Of a stretch of 64,000 bases of DNA, positions 8,053 through 15,728 are shown one piece after another. This DNA is from Yersinia vastinensis (GTDB lineage Bacteria; Pseudomonadota; Gammaproteobacteria; Enterobacterales; Enterobacteriaceae). The translations under genes were made by a program, and so were the position numbers. The DNA is taken from assembly GCF_902726565.1 (NCBI RefSeq), contig NZ_CACVAF010000008.1, positions 202,514 through 266,513 on the forward strand, written 5' to 3'. Under the pieces are notes generated by a model. That model saw only the letters and a list, made by a program, of their open reading frames with translations, was not told the DNA's origin and made no database searches. The number at the start of each line of letters is the position of its first letter. Position 1 is the first letter of the stretch.

Positions 8053-8360
8053 CCTCGGTTGCCACCGCTCTCTACACCCCTGAACCCACCCGCGAAGAAC
8101 TGGCAGGTAATGGACTAACCCCTGATGATTTCGACGATGTCATTATCGAGATTTGGCCGGATGTCTGGCCTGCTTTCAATGTGATTAGAGCAATGTCCAC
8201 TCAGTGGCGCACCGGAATGTCTGGGCCTACTGGGCTGGACTATGGCTGTTTATCACAAGTCATGGATTGGGTTGGCGTAGAGAGTAAAGCAACCGTATTT
8301 GATGACATAAGGCACATGGAGAGCGTTGCGCTGTCCGTTATTCACAAGCGGAGCAAGTAA
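8049..8360 (+). CDS. T-domain extension of the tail chaperone (DUF1799-like), reached by -1 frameshift
   Basis: Frame 3 is open from 8049 to the TAA at 8358-8360 and encodes 103 residues after the slip. The sequence contains TREELAGNGL, IIEIWPDVWPAFNVI, STQWRTGMSGPTGLDYG and a Val/Ile-rich helical end, matching the short DUF1799 family found just before tape-measure genes. It has no good internal start or ribosome site near its beginning, which supports expression as a fusion with the preceding chaperone. The stop is followed immediately by the tape-measure ATG at 8361. Confidence 0.82.
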   Translation, partial: LTSVATALYTPEPTREELAGNGLTPDDFDDVIIEIWPDVWPAFNVIRAMSTQWRTGMSGPTGLDYGCLSQVMDWVGVESKATVFDDIRHMESVALSVIHKRSK

Positions 8361-11300
8361 ATGGCAGATATCGCAACAATATCACTACGCGCTGACACGT
8401 CCAGCTTAGAGCAGGGCGATAAAGCGTTAGACCACTTCGGGCAAACAGCGGAGAAGGCCACCAAACAAGCTGATGGTTTGAATGATGCCTTCAAAGCTGG
8501 CGCACAGAGTCAAAAGCAAAATAATGAAAGTCTAAAGCAGCAACAGCAAGCGCTTCAGGATTTATTGGCGAAAATTAATCCCGTCAATAACGCACTGAAC
8601 AAGCTTGATGATATGCAGTTGCAGCTCTCAAAGTTCCGCTCTCAGGGGATTGTTGACGACAGAACCTACCGAGAATCTGCGGTGGCGATAGGGCGCGCGC
8701 GACAGGAGCTAACCGCAGCAGCGGAAGCGAGTACTAAGGCAGGAAGGGCAGCAGCAGAGCAGGCAGCAGCAGACCGTGCAGCCACAACAGCAAAAGAAAA
8801 CTTCATCACTCGCTTACGTGAGCAAGCTGAACTTCAGGGGAAAACGGCTTCAGAGGTTCAGGCATATAAAGCTGCGCAAATGGGGGTTACAGAGCAAGCC
8901 GCGCCATTTATCGCGAAGCTGAAAGAGCAAGAGGATGCATGGAAGAAAGGTACTGTCTCTGCTGGTCAGTATCGTATGGCTATGCGCCAACTACCCATGC
9001 AATTCACCGATATCGCCACCTCAATTGCCGGTGGTATGCCTCTATACATGATCGCCATTCAGCAGGGCGGTCAGATTAAAGATAGCTTTGGTGGTATTGG
9101 TAATGCGCTTAAAGCTATGGCATCCCTGATCACTCCAACCACTATTCTGTTAGGTGGGGCAACGGCTGCCGTTGCAGCTATGGGGTATGCATACTTTCAA
9201 GCTGAGAAGCAAAATAGTGCCTTCAATAAGGCGATTATTACTACTGGGGGGTATTCAGGTGTAACCGCCAGTCAACTGAAGGATATGGCTTATAACATCA
9301 GTCAGTCTGGCAGTGTTTATAGTGATACAGCGGAGGCTTTAACGAAGCTTACGGCGGCCGGTGTCAAGACATCGGTAAACCTCCAAGACGCAGGGAAGTC
9401 GATTGTAGAATTCAGCCGATACTCCGGGCAATCAATTGACGATTTGGTAGGGCAGTTTGCTCGTTTATCTGATGACCCAGTTGGTGGTTCAGTCGCACTG
9501 ACTGAGAAGCTTCATTATCTGACCGCAGCGCAATATCAGCATATTGCCGCTCTTGCTGAGGAAGGAAACACAGCGCAAGCAGTGACGGCTGCTACTGAAG
9601 CTCTTAGCGGGGCAATGGCGCAAAGGGCCGCAGAGATAAAGAACTCTATGGGTACTTTGCCATCATTTTTTGATGAGATAGGTAAAAGCGCATCAAAAAT
9701 GTGGGATGGGATCTGGGGACTTGGTCGCGACCCATCCGAGGCTGAGGCAAGAGCTAAGCTTGTTGCCAAAATAGGCTTTGCTGAAAATGATCCACGCCGC
9801 GCCAATGGTGGCTCACCTACAGTATCCAATGAAACGTTATCTCAGTGGAAAGCAGAGCTGGCATCACTGGATGCAGTTGAGAAAAAGCAGACCAACATAT
9901 CCCAAATAAACCAAGAAGCGATAAAGGCGCAGCAAGAGGTTAATAAGCTTATACAGCAGGGGCTGACCTCGGCAGAAAAAAGGGAAAAAGGGGAAAAGGA
10001 ATTAAATCGCTGGATAGAAGCGAATAAGAAAGCTCATGCAGAAGACGCAACAGTAGCGTTATTCACTGAAGCTGAAATTGCCAAAGCTCGCGCTGGGATT
10101 GAAAAGCAGAACAAAGATCCCAAAACACCAAAAACCAAAGCCTACCAAGATGATGCGGCCACTAAAGCATTACTGGATAGTCAGGCGCGTGTTGCCGCTT
10201 TGCGTGAGCAGGCAACCGTCACATTAACCATGACGGATCAGGAAAAGCAGCTAGCTAAATTCACCCAGCAAATTGCTGACCTGAAAAGCAAAACCATCCT
10301 CACTGCTGACCAAAAATCACTTCTGGCCCGTTCTGGTGAAATCACTGCCAGTATGCAGCTTGAAGCCCAACTTTCACGCGAAAACGTTGAGAGCAAGAAG
10401 GCCACTGAAGCCCTGAAAAAGATGGAAGAGTATACAGCTTCCATTGCAGCAAAGAATAAGCAGAACAAAGATCGCTTTGGTCTGACTTCTAAGCAGGCAG
10501 GAAGGGTGGATCAGGAAGCTCAGCTTGATAACACTTTCCGTAAGGATACCAAGGGTATTAATGATGCTGAACAACTGGCGAAAATCACAGCAGAGTACAA
10601 CAAGGCAAAAGCTGAGTTGCATGCTGGATTTGAACAGGAGGATTTGAACGAAGGTGACTGGTTAGCGGGTATGACTCAGGGGCTAGAACAGTACGGTGAA
10701 ACCGCCAATAACGTTTTCTCTGCTACCGCTCAACTGGCCCAAACCACAATGGGTAGCATGACATCCATGGCGACCCAGATGATGACAACCGGCTCAGCTA
10801 ACGTTAAGCAGTTTGCTACCAACTTCCTGACCAGCATTGTCGATATCATCAACCGGTTGCTGATTGCTCAAGCTATTCAGGCTGCGATGGGGTGGATTAG
10901 CGGTGCTGCATCGGCTGGCGCAGGGGCAGCAAGCGGGGCGGCCAGTAGTGCCAGTACGGGCGCTATGGGGATGTCTACCAGTTTCAGAGATTATGACGTC
11001 GGCGGCTATACTGGCGACGGCGGAAAGTTCGAACCGAAAGGCGTGGTGCATGGCGGGGAGTTTGTCTTTACCAAAGAAGCCACAAACCGAATTGGTATCG
11101 ATAATCTCTACAAGATGATGCGGGGCTATGCCGATGGTGGGCTGGTAAGTAATACGGTTACTGCTACCGCACCAATGCTTGGCATGCAAGGCGGCGGGAC
11201 GGCCATATCAGTTGATTTGAGAGGGATGACAATAACCACCCAAGGAAATCAACAGCAGGATGCTGGCACAAATAATGGTGAGTTAGTTAGTAAGGCTGCA

Positions 11301-11399
11301 AGGAATGAAGTCATCGCTATTGTTACGCAGCAGCTCGATCGCGCGATGGGGCAAAGTGGACGTATCACCAATTTTGTTACTAACCGAGCGGGGCGTTAA
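8361..11399 (+). CDS. Tail tape-measure protein
   Basis: A 1012-residue protein, the longest in the phage tail module apart from J. Residues about 1-190 and 480-780 are rich in Ala, Lys, Glu and Gln coiled coil. About residues 205-300 contain a hydrophobic membrane-like stretch and the phrase MRQLPMQFTDIATSIAGG common in lambda-like tape measures. The C-terminal part has GGYTGDGGKFEPKGVVHGGE, another family hallmark. It sets tail length and probably enters the cell envelope at infection. Its ATG directly follows the chaperone extension stop. Confidence 0.93.
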   Translation: MADIATISLRADTSSLEQGDKALDHFGQTAEKATKQADGLNDAFKAGAQSQKQNNESLKQQQQALQDLLAKINPVNNALNKLDDMQLQLSKFRSQGIVDDRTYRESAVAIGRARQELTAAAEASTKAGRAAAEQAAADRAATTAKENFITRLREQAELQGKTASEVQAYKAAQMGVTEQAAPFIAKLKEQEDAWKKGTVSAGQYRMAMRQLPMQFTDIATSIAGGMPLYMIAIQQGGQIKDSFGGIGNALKAMASLITPTTILLGGATAAVAAMGYAYFQAEKQNSAFNKAIITTGGYSGVTASQLKDMAYNISQSGSVYSDTAEALTKLTAAGVKTSVNLQDAGKSIVEFSRYSGQSIDDLVGQFARLSDDPVGGSVALTEKLHYLTAAQYQHIAALAEEGNTAQAVTAATEALSGAMAQRAAEIKNSMGTLPSFFDEIGKSASKMWDGIWGLGRDPSEAEARAKLVAKIGFAENDPRRANGGSPTVSNETLSQWKAELASLDAVEKKQTNISQINQEAIKAQQEVNKLIQQGLTSAEKREKGEKELNRWIEANKKAHAEDATVALFTEAEIAKARAGIEKQNKDPKTPKTKAYQDDAATKALLDSQARVAALREQATVTLTMTDQEKQLAKFTQQIADLKSKTILTADQKSLLARSGEITASMQLEAQLSRENVESKKATEALKKMEEYTASIAAKNKQNKDRFGLTSKQAGRVDQEAQLDNTFRKDTKGINDAEQLAKITAEYNKAKAELHAGFEQEDLNEGDWLAGMTQGLEQYGETANNVFSATAQLAQTTMGSMTSMATQMMTTGSANVKQFATNFLTSIVDIINRLLIAQAIQAAMGWISGAASAGAGAASGAASSASTGAMGMSTSFRDYDVGGYTGDGGKFEPKGVVHGGEFVFTKEATNRIGIDNLYKMMRGYADGGLVSNTVTATAPMLGMQGGGTAISVDLRGMTITTQGNQQQDAGTNNGELVSKAARNEVIAIVTQQLDRAMGQSGRITNFVTNRAGR

Positions 11400-11401
11400 G
11401 A

Positions 11402-11743
11402 ATGGCTATTGAAGTTTTCCTTTGGCGAACCCAAGGCGTTCCTGAAGGTAGTTTTAATCAGCGGGTCAGAAGCGCTCAGTTCGGTGATGGCTACAAGCAA
11501 GTCGCTGGTGACGGCATCAACCCAGAAACGCAGTCATGGCCGCTAACATTTCAGGGCTTAGAAAAAGACATGATGCCAATTCTGGCGTTTGTTCGCAGAC
11601 ACACCACCAAGTCCTGCCAATGGACGGCCCCTTATGGTGTTGTGGGCCTGTGGCGAGTCACCGCTGACTCCATCAAGGCCGTACCCGTCGGCGGTAACGT
11701 TATGTCAGTTTCCTTCACTTTCGAGCAATCCTTCAAGCCTTAA
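11402..11743 (+). CDS. Minor tail protein M
   Basis: A 113-residue protein of the lambda gpM family. It contains RVRSAQFGDGYKQVAGDGIN and the C-terminal VSFTFEQSF, both typical. In lambda gpM joins the tail tip complex with gpL. It lies two bases after the tape-measure stop and directly before L, the conserved H-M-L-K order. Confidence 0.9.
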   Translation: MAIEVFLWRTQGVPEGSFNQRVRSAQFGDGYKQVAGDGINPETQSWPLTFQGLEKDMMPILAFVRRHTTKSCQWTAPYGVVGLWRVTADSIKAVPVGGNVMSVSFTFEQSFKP

Positions 11744-11759
11744 TATCGAGTAATCAAAC

Positions 11760-12512
11760 ATGACAATAAATACTGACTTGCAACGACTGGAGCCGGGTAA
11801 CCGCGTTCGTCTGTATGAAGTGGATGGCTCTCAATTTGATGGGCCATTGTTGCGCTTTCATGCCGATACGTTACCCCATACCCCAGAAGAGATTGCGGCG
11901 GCCGGTGGCGACGAAACCAAACTACCAGCTAAATCTATCTGGTGGCAGGGAGAAGAGTATTCAGCATGGCCGGTGCAGGTTGAAGGCATTGAAATGTCCA
12001 GCGATGGGCAAAGTGCGCAGCCCAAGTTATCGGTCGCAAACCTTGATGGAACTATCACCGCACTGTGTCTGGCCTTTGACGATATGGTGCAGGCAAAAGT
12101 CATTGTTCACGACACGTTTAAACACTATCTGGATGCTGTGAATTTTCCCGAAGGGAATCCCGAGGCTGATCCGGAACAGGAGAAAGTGCAGGTTTACTAT
12201 ATCGACAGTAAATCGACGGAAACCAACGAGGTTGTTGAGTTTACGCTCTCTAGCCCAGCGGACTTACAGGGATTACTGATCCCTACCCGACAAATTCACT
12301 CCCTCTGTACGTGGTGTATGCGCGGTGACTATCGTTCTGGAAATGGCTGTGATTATACAGGGACGCTGTATTTCGATGAGAAAGGCAACCCCACAGACGA
12401 CCCGAGCAAAGATAAGTGCTCTGGTCTACTGGTCGATTGCAAAAAACGATTTGGAGCCGATAACCCATTGCCGTTTGGTGGGTTCCCCGGCGCGGCCCTG
12501 ATCAAGAGGTAG
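11760..12512 (+). CDS. Minor tail protein L
   Basis: A 250-residue homologue of lambda gpL, a tail tip protein that in lambda relatives binds an iron-sulfur cluster through conserved cysteines. Here cysteines occur in LCTWCMRGDYRSGNGCDYTG (about residues 181-200) and in DKCSGLLVDCKKRFG, followed by the LPFGGFPGA ending. The pattern agrees with the family. It overlaps no neighbour and is followed two bases later by K. Confidence 0.92.
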   Translation: MTINTDLQRLEPGNRVRLYEVDGSQFDGPLLRFHADTLPHTPEEIAAAGGDETKLPAKSIWWQGEEYSAWPVQVEGIEMSSDGQSAQPKLSVANLDGTITALCLAFDDMVQAKVIVHDTFKHYLDAVNFPEGNPEADPEQEKVQVYYIDSKSTETNEVVEFTLSSPADLQGLLIPTRQIHSLCTWCMRGDYRSGNGCDYTGTLYFDEKGNPTDDPSKDKCSGLLVDCKKRFGADNPLPFGGFPGAALIKR

Positions 12513-12514
12513 AT

Positions 12515-13219
12515 ATGAGAGATAAAACGCTTAAAGCGATATTGGCCCATGCCGAGGCTGAATACCCCAAAGAGTGCTGTGGTGTTGTGGCGCAGAAGTC
12601 GCGAGTGGAAAAATATTTCCCGTGCAATAACTTGGCTACAAACCCGAATGAACAGTTTCACCTCGATCCCGCTGGCTATGTGGTGGCTGAAGATTGGGGG
12701 GTCATCACTGCAATCGTACACAGCCACCCCGACGCTACCACTCAGCCATCCGAATTGGACATGGCCCAATGTGATAATAACGAGCTGCCTTGGCACATTG
12801 TAAGCTGGCCCGAGGGTGATTTGCGGACTATCCAGCCGCGCGGTGACCTCCCGCTAATCGGCCGCCAGTTCGTATTGGGGCATACCGATTGCTGGGGCTT
12901 GATAATGTCCTACTTCAAGCAAACGCATGGCATTGAGTTGAACGACTATCGCGTTGATCGGCATTGGTGGGAGTCTGGTGCAGAAAATTTCTATATGGAT
13001 AACTGGTATGAATGCGGCTTCCGTGAATTCAGTGGCTCAGCACAACCGGGCGACCTGATCATCATGCAAGTATCCGCGCCAGTCGCTAACCATGGGGGGA
13101 TTCTGCTGGAAGATGGCATGCTACTTCACCATCCATACGGGCAACTTAGCCAGCGCGTGCCATATGGTGGTTATTGGCAAGAAAGGACCATGAAGGTGGT
13201 TCGTTATAACGGCCTGTAA
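12515..13219 (+). CDS. Tail assembly protein K (JAMM + NlpC/P60 peptidase)
   Basis: A 234-residue two-domain enzyme of the lambda gpK type. The N-terminal Mov34/JAMM domain has Glu20, His69-Ser-His71 and Asp82, the zinc-site pattern. The C-terminal NlpC/P60 domain has the catalytic Cys at about 126 (TDCWGL), His in NHGGIL near 190, and a later polar residue. These proteins cleave peptidoglycan stem peptides locally during infection or process tail tip parts. In lambda K is followed at once by I; here 4.7 kb of regulatory and moron genes intervene. Confidence 0.92.
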   Translation: MRDKTLKAILAHAEAEYPKECCGVVAQKSRVEKYFPCNNLATNPNEQFHLDPAGYVVAEDWGVITAIVHSHPDATTQPSELDMAQCDNNELPWHIVSWPEGDLRTIQPRGDLPLIGRQFVLGHTDCWGLIMSYFKQTHGIELNDYRVDRHWWESGAENFYMDNWYECGFREFSGSAQPGDLIIMQVSAPVANHGGILLEDGMLLHHPYGQLSQRVPYGGYWQERTMKVVRYNGL

Positions 13220-13263
13220 TTTAAGTCCGCCTACTTGGTGTTTATATTTAGATGGAAGAATAA

Positions 13264-13548
13264 ATGAAAATAGAAAGCATCGTTTTTTTAAACGACCACA
13301 TGACCCTTGACTGTGATCGTGAAGAAGATGTGTTCTGGCTCCAAATATCTGCATCGTTGGGCTGGATTTGCTTTACCCGGATCAGGAGTGGTGAATCAAC
13401 GTTTGTAGCCACTGAATTACGTTTGGCGTCTGATTCAACCCCTTGCTTACCAATTCAAGGGCGATGTGTTTTGTGGTCTCGTAAGGCAGCTCTCGAAGCT
13501 GAGACAAAAATTTCTTCTTATCGGGAGAGTCTGGAGCATTTTGGTTAA
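13264..13548 (+). CDS. Possible small protein overlapping an antisense gene
   Basis: A 94-residue open frame with a fair GGAAG ribosome site upstream of its ATG. Its first 40 residues (VFLNDHMTLDCDREEDVFWLQ) look protein-like and lie in otherwise unassigned DNA. The remaining 54 residues are encoded opposite the 3' half of the 165-residue minus-strand gene and lack recognisable features. It may be a genuine small moron, or a gene truncated when the repressor block was acquired. I recognise no family. Confidence 0.35.
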   Translation: MKIESIVFLNDHMTLDCDREEDVFWLQISASLGWICFTRIRSGESTFVATELRLASDSTPCLPIQGRCVLWSRKAALEAETKISSYRESLEHFG

Positions 13549-13879
13549 TAAAATCTGCTATTTGTTGGAACGCTTCGTTGTGAAACCTGACTGTCGTTAC
13601 CTTCAAAATGGCGCTAAGTCCTTCATCACCTAAAAGAAAATCAACACCATCCTTTGTTGCCTTGAGGGAGTTTAGAAGTAGATTTAAATCATAATGTATC
13701 TCACCGTATCTGGTTTCCAGAAGCCCATGCTCGAACAAGTAATGGATGTTGGCAATACTGGATTCTGCATCAGTAAAAATACCTTTATCCTTAAAATTAC
13801 AGGCTTCTGTTGGTAGCGGATAGGACTTAACGGCCTCCTGAAGAATAATAAGCTGTATTTCCCTGCTGAATTTGTTCAC
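13382..13879 (-). CDS. Hypothetical protein next to the immI-like repressor
   Basis: A 165-residue, mostly helical cytosolic protein with a GTG start preceded by GGAA. Features include DAESSIANIHYLFEHGLLE (a helix-turn-helix-like pattern near residues 35-55), KATKDGVDFLLGDEGLSAIL and a C-terminal helix. Similar small proteins often accompany phage repressors, and this gene is cotranscribed with the repressor upstream on the same strand about 100 bases away. A lysogeny-associated or superinfection-related role is possible, but no function can be assigned. Confidence 0.7.
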   Translation of the reverse strand: MNKFSREIQLIILQEAVKSYPLPTEACNFKDKGIFTDAESSIANIHYLFEHGLLETRYGEIHYDLNLLLNSLKATKDGVDFLLGDEGLSAILKVTTVRFHNEAFQQIADFINQNAPDSPDKKKFLSQLRELPYETTKHIALELVSKGLNQTPNVIQWLQTLIHHS

Positions 13880-13985
13880 TGGTTTTTCCGGTTATCTAAT
13901 TAACCATTCAAGATAAGTGCAAATCATTTTTACCGATATCCTGACATTTGATCAGTGATCTGGCGCGTCCGTGCGCCGGTGGGGG

Positions 13986-14663
13986 TTATTTAATTTTTAT
14001 CTTATATAAAGGCACTTCAAGATAAACTGCCTTTATCAAGGTAACCTTACCTGTATCAATATCGTCTTGATGTAAGTGCATCATTGGATATCTGATATCA
14101 ATTGCTGAAAGAGATACGCTTCCTATCCCTTTATCCATAAACACCTGTTTGAATGTCGAAAAGCCATTATCTAGTAGGGCAATCACAAAATCTTGGTTAT
14201 TCACCTTTTGTTGTGGATCAAAAGTTACTATCGACCCCTCAGGGAAGCTAATCCCTGTGTTTGTGCTTTTCGCCATTGAATCACCCTGTATCTCTATGGC
14301 AAAGGCAAAATCGCTGACACCTATTTTACACGGATGTAGTTTATGAGTTTTAAGTTCCCATTTACTAAGCCAGCGAGGAACCATTGCTGGGTCAATCAAT
14401 GGTATTTGCTTCAAGTTTACAGCAGGGATATACGTCCCAAGGTTTGGTGGCTCGCCTTTTCCAGAGGCTAGCCATTCAGGTGATGTACCTAATGCAATAG
14501 CCAATTTATTCAGGGTTTTTTCTCTAGGCTTAGCCTCACCACCTTCATATGCGGCAATTTGTCGTTGTACAACACCGGCAAGGCTTGCAAGCTCAGATTG
14601 TGTTAACCCAATGGTTGATCTTGCTGTGGCAACACGCTTAGGGAAGAACGAATCAAAACTCAT
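13986..14663 (-). CDS. Phage repressor, XRE HTH plus S24 peptidase-like domain
   Basis: A CI/C2-type repressor of 225 residues from the preferred ATG at 14663, which has GGAT upstream; starts at 14693 and 14738 are possible but lack a ribosome site. The helix-turn-helix spans about residues 20-45 (TQSELASLAGVVQRQIAAYEGG). The C-terminal LexA-like fold has Ser129 in IQGDSM and Lys172 in FSTFKQV, the catalytic dyad. No Ala-Gly or Cys-Gly cleavage pair is visible in the linker (residues 70-115). It is divergent from the Arc-like gene and adjoins two antirepressor genes, as in a P22 immI-type region. Confidence 0.9.
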   Translation of the reverse strand: MSFDSFFPKRVATARSTIGLTQSELASLAGVVQRQIAAYEGGEAKPREKTLNKLAIALGTSPEWLASGKGEPPNLGTYIPAVNLKQIPLIDPAMVPRWLSKWELKTHKLHPCKIGVSDFAFAIEIQGDSMAKSTNTGISFPEGSIVTFDPQQKVNNQDFVIALLDNGFSTFKQVFMDKGIGSVSLSAIDIRYPMMHLHQDDIDTGKVTLIKAVYLEVPLYKIKIK

Positions 14664-14684
14664 AAACTCATTATCCAAAATAAC

Positions 14685-14732
14685 TTGACTCATAAAATAT
14701 AATGACCAATACTTGCGATCATTGATATGAGT
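14685..14732 (+). promoter_or_regulatory. Candidate promoter and operator between repressor and Arc-like gene
   Basis: A plus-strand promoter can be drawn as TTGACT (14685-14690), 17 bases, AATACT (14708-14713). It overlaps an interrupted inverted repeat: ACTCATA (14688-14694) with TATGAGT (14726-14732), and AATGA (14701-14705) with TCATT (14719-14723). This is a plausible binding site for the divergent repressor or the Arc-like protein. The -10 box is weak, so the promoter call is tentative. Confidence 0.45.
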
Positions 14733-14762
14733 TTTCATGTGTTAAATAGAGAGGAGTTCATA

Positions 14763-14936
14763 ATGTCCGAAAATGTTTCATCTATCAAGCCGCGTCAAGT
14801 GCGTTTTGTTGAAGAGGTAGACCAACGCATTCAAGAGTCAGCGAAGCGTTGTCATAGAAGCATTCAGTCAGAAATTGCTTACCGGATGGAATTACTTATG
14901 AAGTTAGAGGATCGCGGTGATGTTGTTATCCAGTAG
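14763..14936 (+). CDS. Arc/Mnt-like ribbon-helix-helix DNA-binding protein
   Basis: A 57-residue protein from ATG 14763, which has a strong GAGAGGAG ribosome site; the upstream in-frame ATG at 14727 lacks one. The sequence PRQVRFVEEVDQRIQESAKRC followed by RSIQSEIAYRMELLMK is the strand-helix-helix pattern of the Arc family, which binds operators as dimers. In P22 immI, Arc represses itself and the ant gene. The gene order here (repressor, arc-like, antirepressor) is the same, so autoregulation of this small operon is likely. Confidence 0.85.
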   Translation: MSENVSSIKPRQVRFVEEVDQRIQESAKRCHRSIQSEIAYRMELLMKLEDRGDVVIQ

Positions 14937-14943
14937 AAATGGC

Positions 14944-14984
14944 GAAGCCTCGAAGTGCGAGAACACAAACGAGGCTTCTATTTT
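14944..14984 (+). terminator. Hairpin between the Arc-like and first antirepressor genes
   Basis: GAAGCCTCG (14944-14952) and CGAGGCTTC (14970-14978) are perfect nine-base complements around a 17-base loop, followed by TATTTT on the plus strand. It begins eight bases after the arc stop and ends about 35 bases before the antirepressor start. It may be an attenuator for the antirepressor, or the 3' end of an antisense RNA as in the P22 Sar region. Confidence 0.6.
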
Positions 14985-15013
14985 GTCAGCAACCTTAAGC
15001 GAGTCAACCGACA
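14944..15013 (-). ncRNA. Possible Sar-like antisense RNA over the first antirepressor start (weak)
   Basis: On the minus strand a good -10 box TATACT (15024-15019) would start RNA near 15012, right at the antirepressor ATG, and reach the hairpin at 14944-14978 after about 70 bases. This matches the size and placement of P22 Sar RNA. The -35 region at usual spacing is poor and the hairpin has no U run on this strand, so the evidence is much weaker than for the downstream case. Confidence 0.3.
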
Positions 15014-15645
15014 TGAAAAGTATAGCGAATAATCAACTGACATTCCACAACACTAAGTTCAATGCTGTGCAAGATAAGGGGCAAATTTGGTTAACCTCTT
15101 CCGAGTTGGCAAAAGCGCTGGAGTACTCAAGCAGCAAGTCCATCAGCACTTTATTTTCACGTAATGCCGATGAGTTTAGTCCAGTAATGACTCAGGTCAT
15201 CGAAATGATGACCTCAGGAAATTACCGCAAAAAGGTTCGTCTGTTCAGTATTCGTGGTGCACATTTAATTGCGATGTTTTCTACCACTCCGGTAGCCAAG
15301 GAATTTCGTAAATGGGCATTGGATGTGCTGGATAATGAAGTTGAGCACTCACCTATCACTAAGCAATTTTCAGATGATGAATTACTTAAAATGGCAAACA
15401 TGTGGTTGTGGGCTGATAGAGCAAGAAAGATGAGCAAAATCATTTACCCAGCATTACTACAGATGGAGTCTACCCATTCGGGTAACTTCTATGACTTGGC
15501 GTATGAGACTCGCTACGTAATAGAAGAGTCAAGAAAGGTGTTGGTAAGGGAAGTTGCCCATATTCAACCGAAAGGGCGCGCCGCGGAAAGAGGTAATAGT
15601 CTGCTGTGCAAACTGAGAGGTGCTACTGGAAAGGAAATCCACTAA
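15013..15645 (+). CDS. Phage antirepressor, P22 Ant-like
   Basis: A 210-residue protein from ATG 15013. The N-terminal part (FNAVQDKGQIWLTSSELAKALEYSS, then FSIRGAHLIAMFSTTPVAKEFRKWALDVL) matches the P22 antirepressor N-terminal domain, a BRO-like fold. The C-terminal half has the helical YDLAYETRYVIEESRKVLVREV segment. Such proteins bind and inactivate repressors to induce lysis. A longer frame back to 14917 would lie inside the arc-like gene and cross the intergenic hairpin, so it is unlikely. The ribosome site is weak (AAGCGAG), consistent with tight translational control. Confidence 0.88.
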   Translation: MKSIANNQLTFHNTKFNAVQDKGQIWLTSSELAKALEYSSSKSISTLFSRNADEFSPVMTQVIEMMTSGNYRKKVRLFSIRGAHLIAMFSTTPVAKEFRKWALDVLDNEVEHSPITKQFSDDELLKMANMWLWADRARKMSKIIYPALLQMESTHSGNFYDLAYETRYVIEESRKVLVREVAHIQPKGRAAERGNSLLCKLRGATGKEIH

Positions 15646-15665
15646 TTTTGCCAGAACACAGGCAA

Positions 15666-15728
15666 TAAAAAACCGCCAGTTACGAGCTGGCGGTCATGTC
15701 AAATAAAACTGCGAGGTCTTTAATGACT
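15666..15728 (-). ncRNA. Candidate Sar-like antisense RNA over the second antirepressor start
   Basis: A minus-strand promoter ATGACA (15763-15758), 17-base spacer, TAAAGT (15740-15735), with an extended TGC, predicts an RNA start near 15728. The RNA would cover the ATG at 15723 and the GAGG ribosome site at 15713-15716 of the KilA-N antirepressor. It would end at a perfect terminator: CTGGCGGT and ACCGCCAG arms (15694-15687 and 15679-15672) followed by six U (15672-15667). The predicted length is about 60 bases. P22 Sar RNA has the same size and blocks ant translation in the same way. Confidence 0.65.
15667..15694 (-). terminator. Minus-strand rho-independent terminator upstream of the KilA-N gene
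   Basis: The hairpin ACCGCCAG-N7-CTGGCGGT at 15672-15694 is preceded on the plus strand by AAAAAA, so it reads as stem plus U-tract only for minus-strand RNA. No minus-strand protein gene lies upstream of it, which is why a short antisense RNA is proposed. Confidence 0.75.

Noticed and set aside
14917..15012. N-terminal extension of the first antirepressor to 14917
   Set aside because: The extra 32 codons overlap the Arc-like gene and cross a strong hairpin, and no ribosome site precedes 14917.
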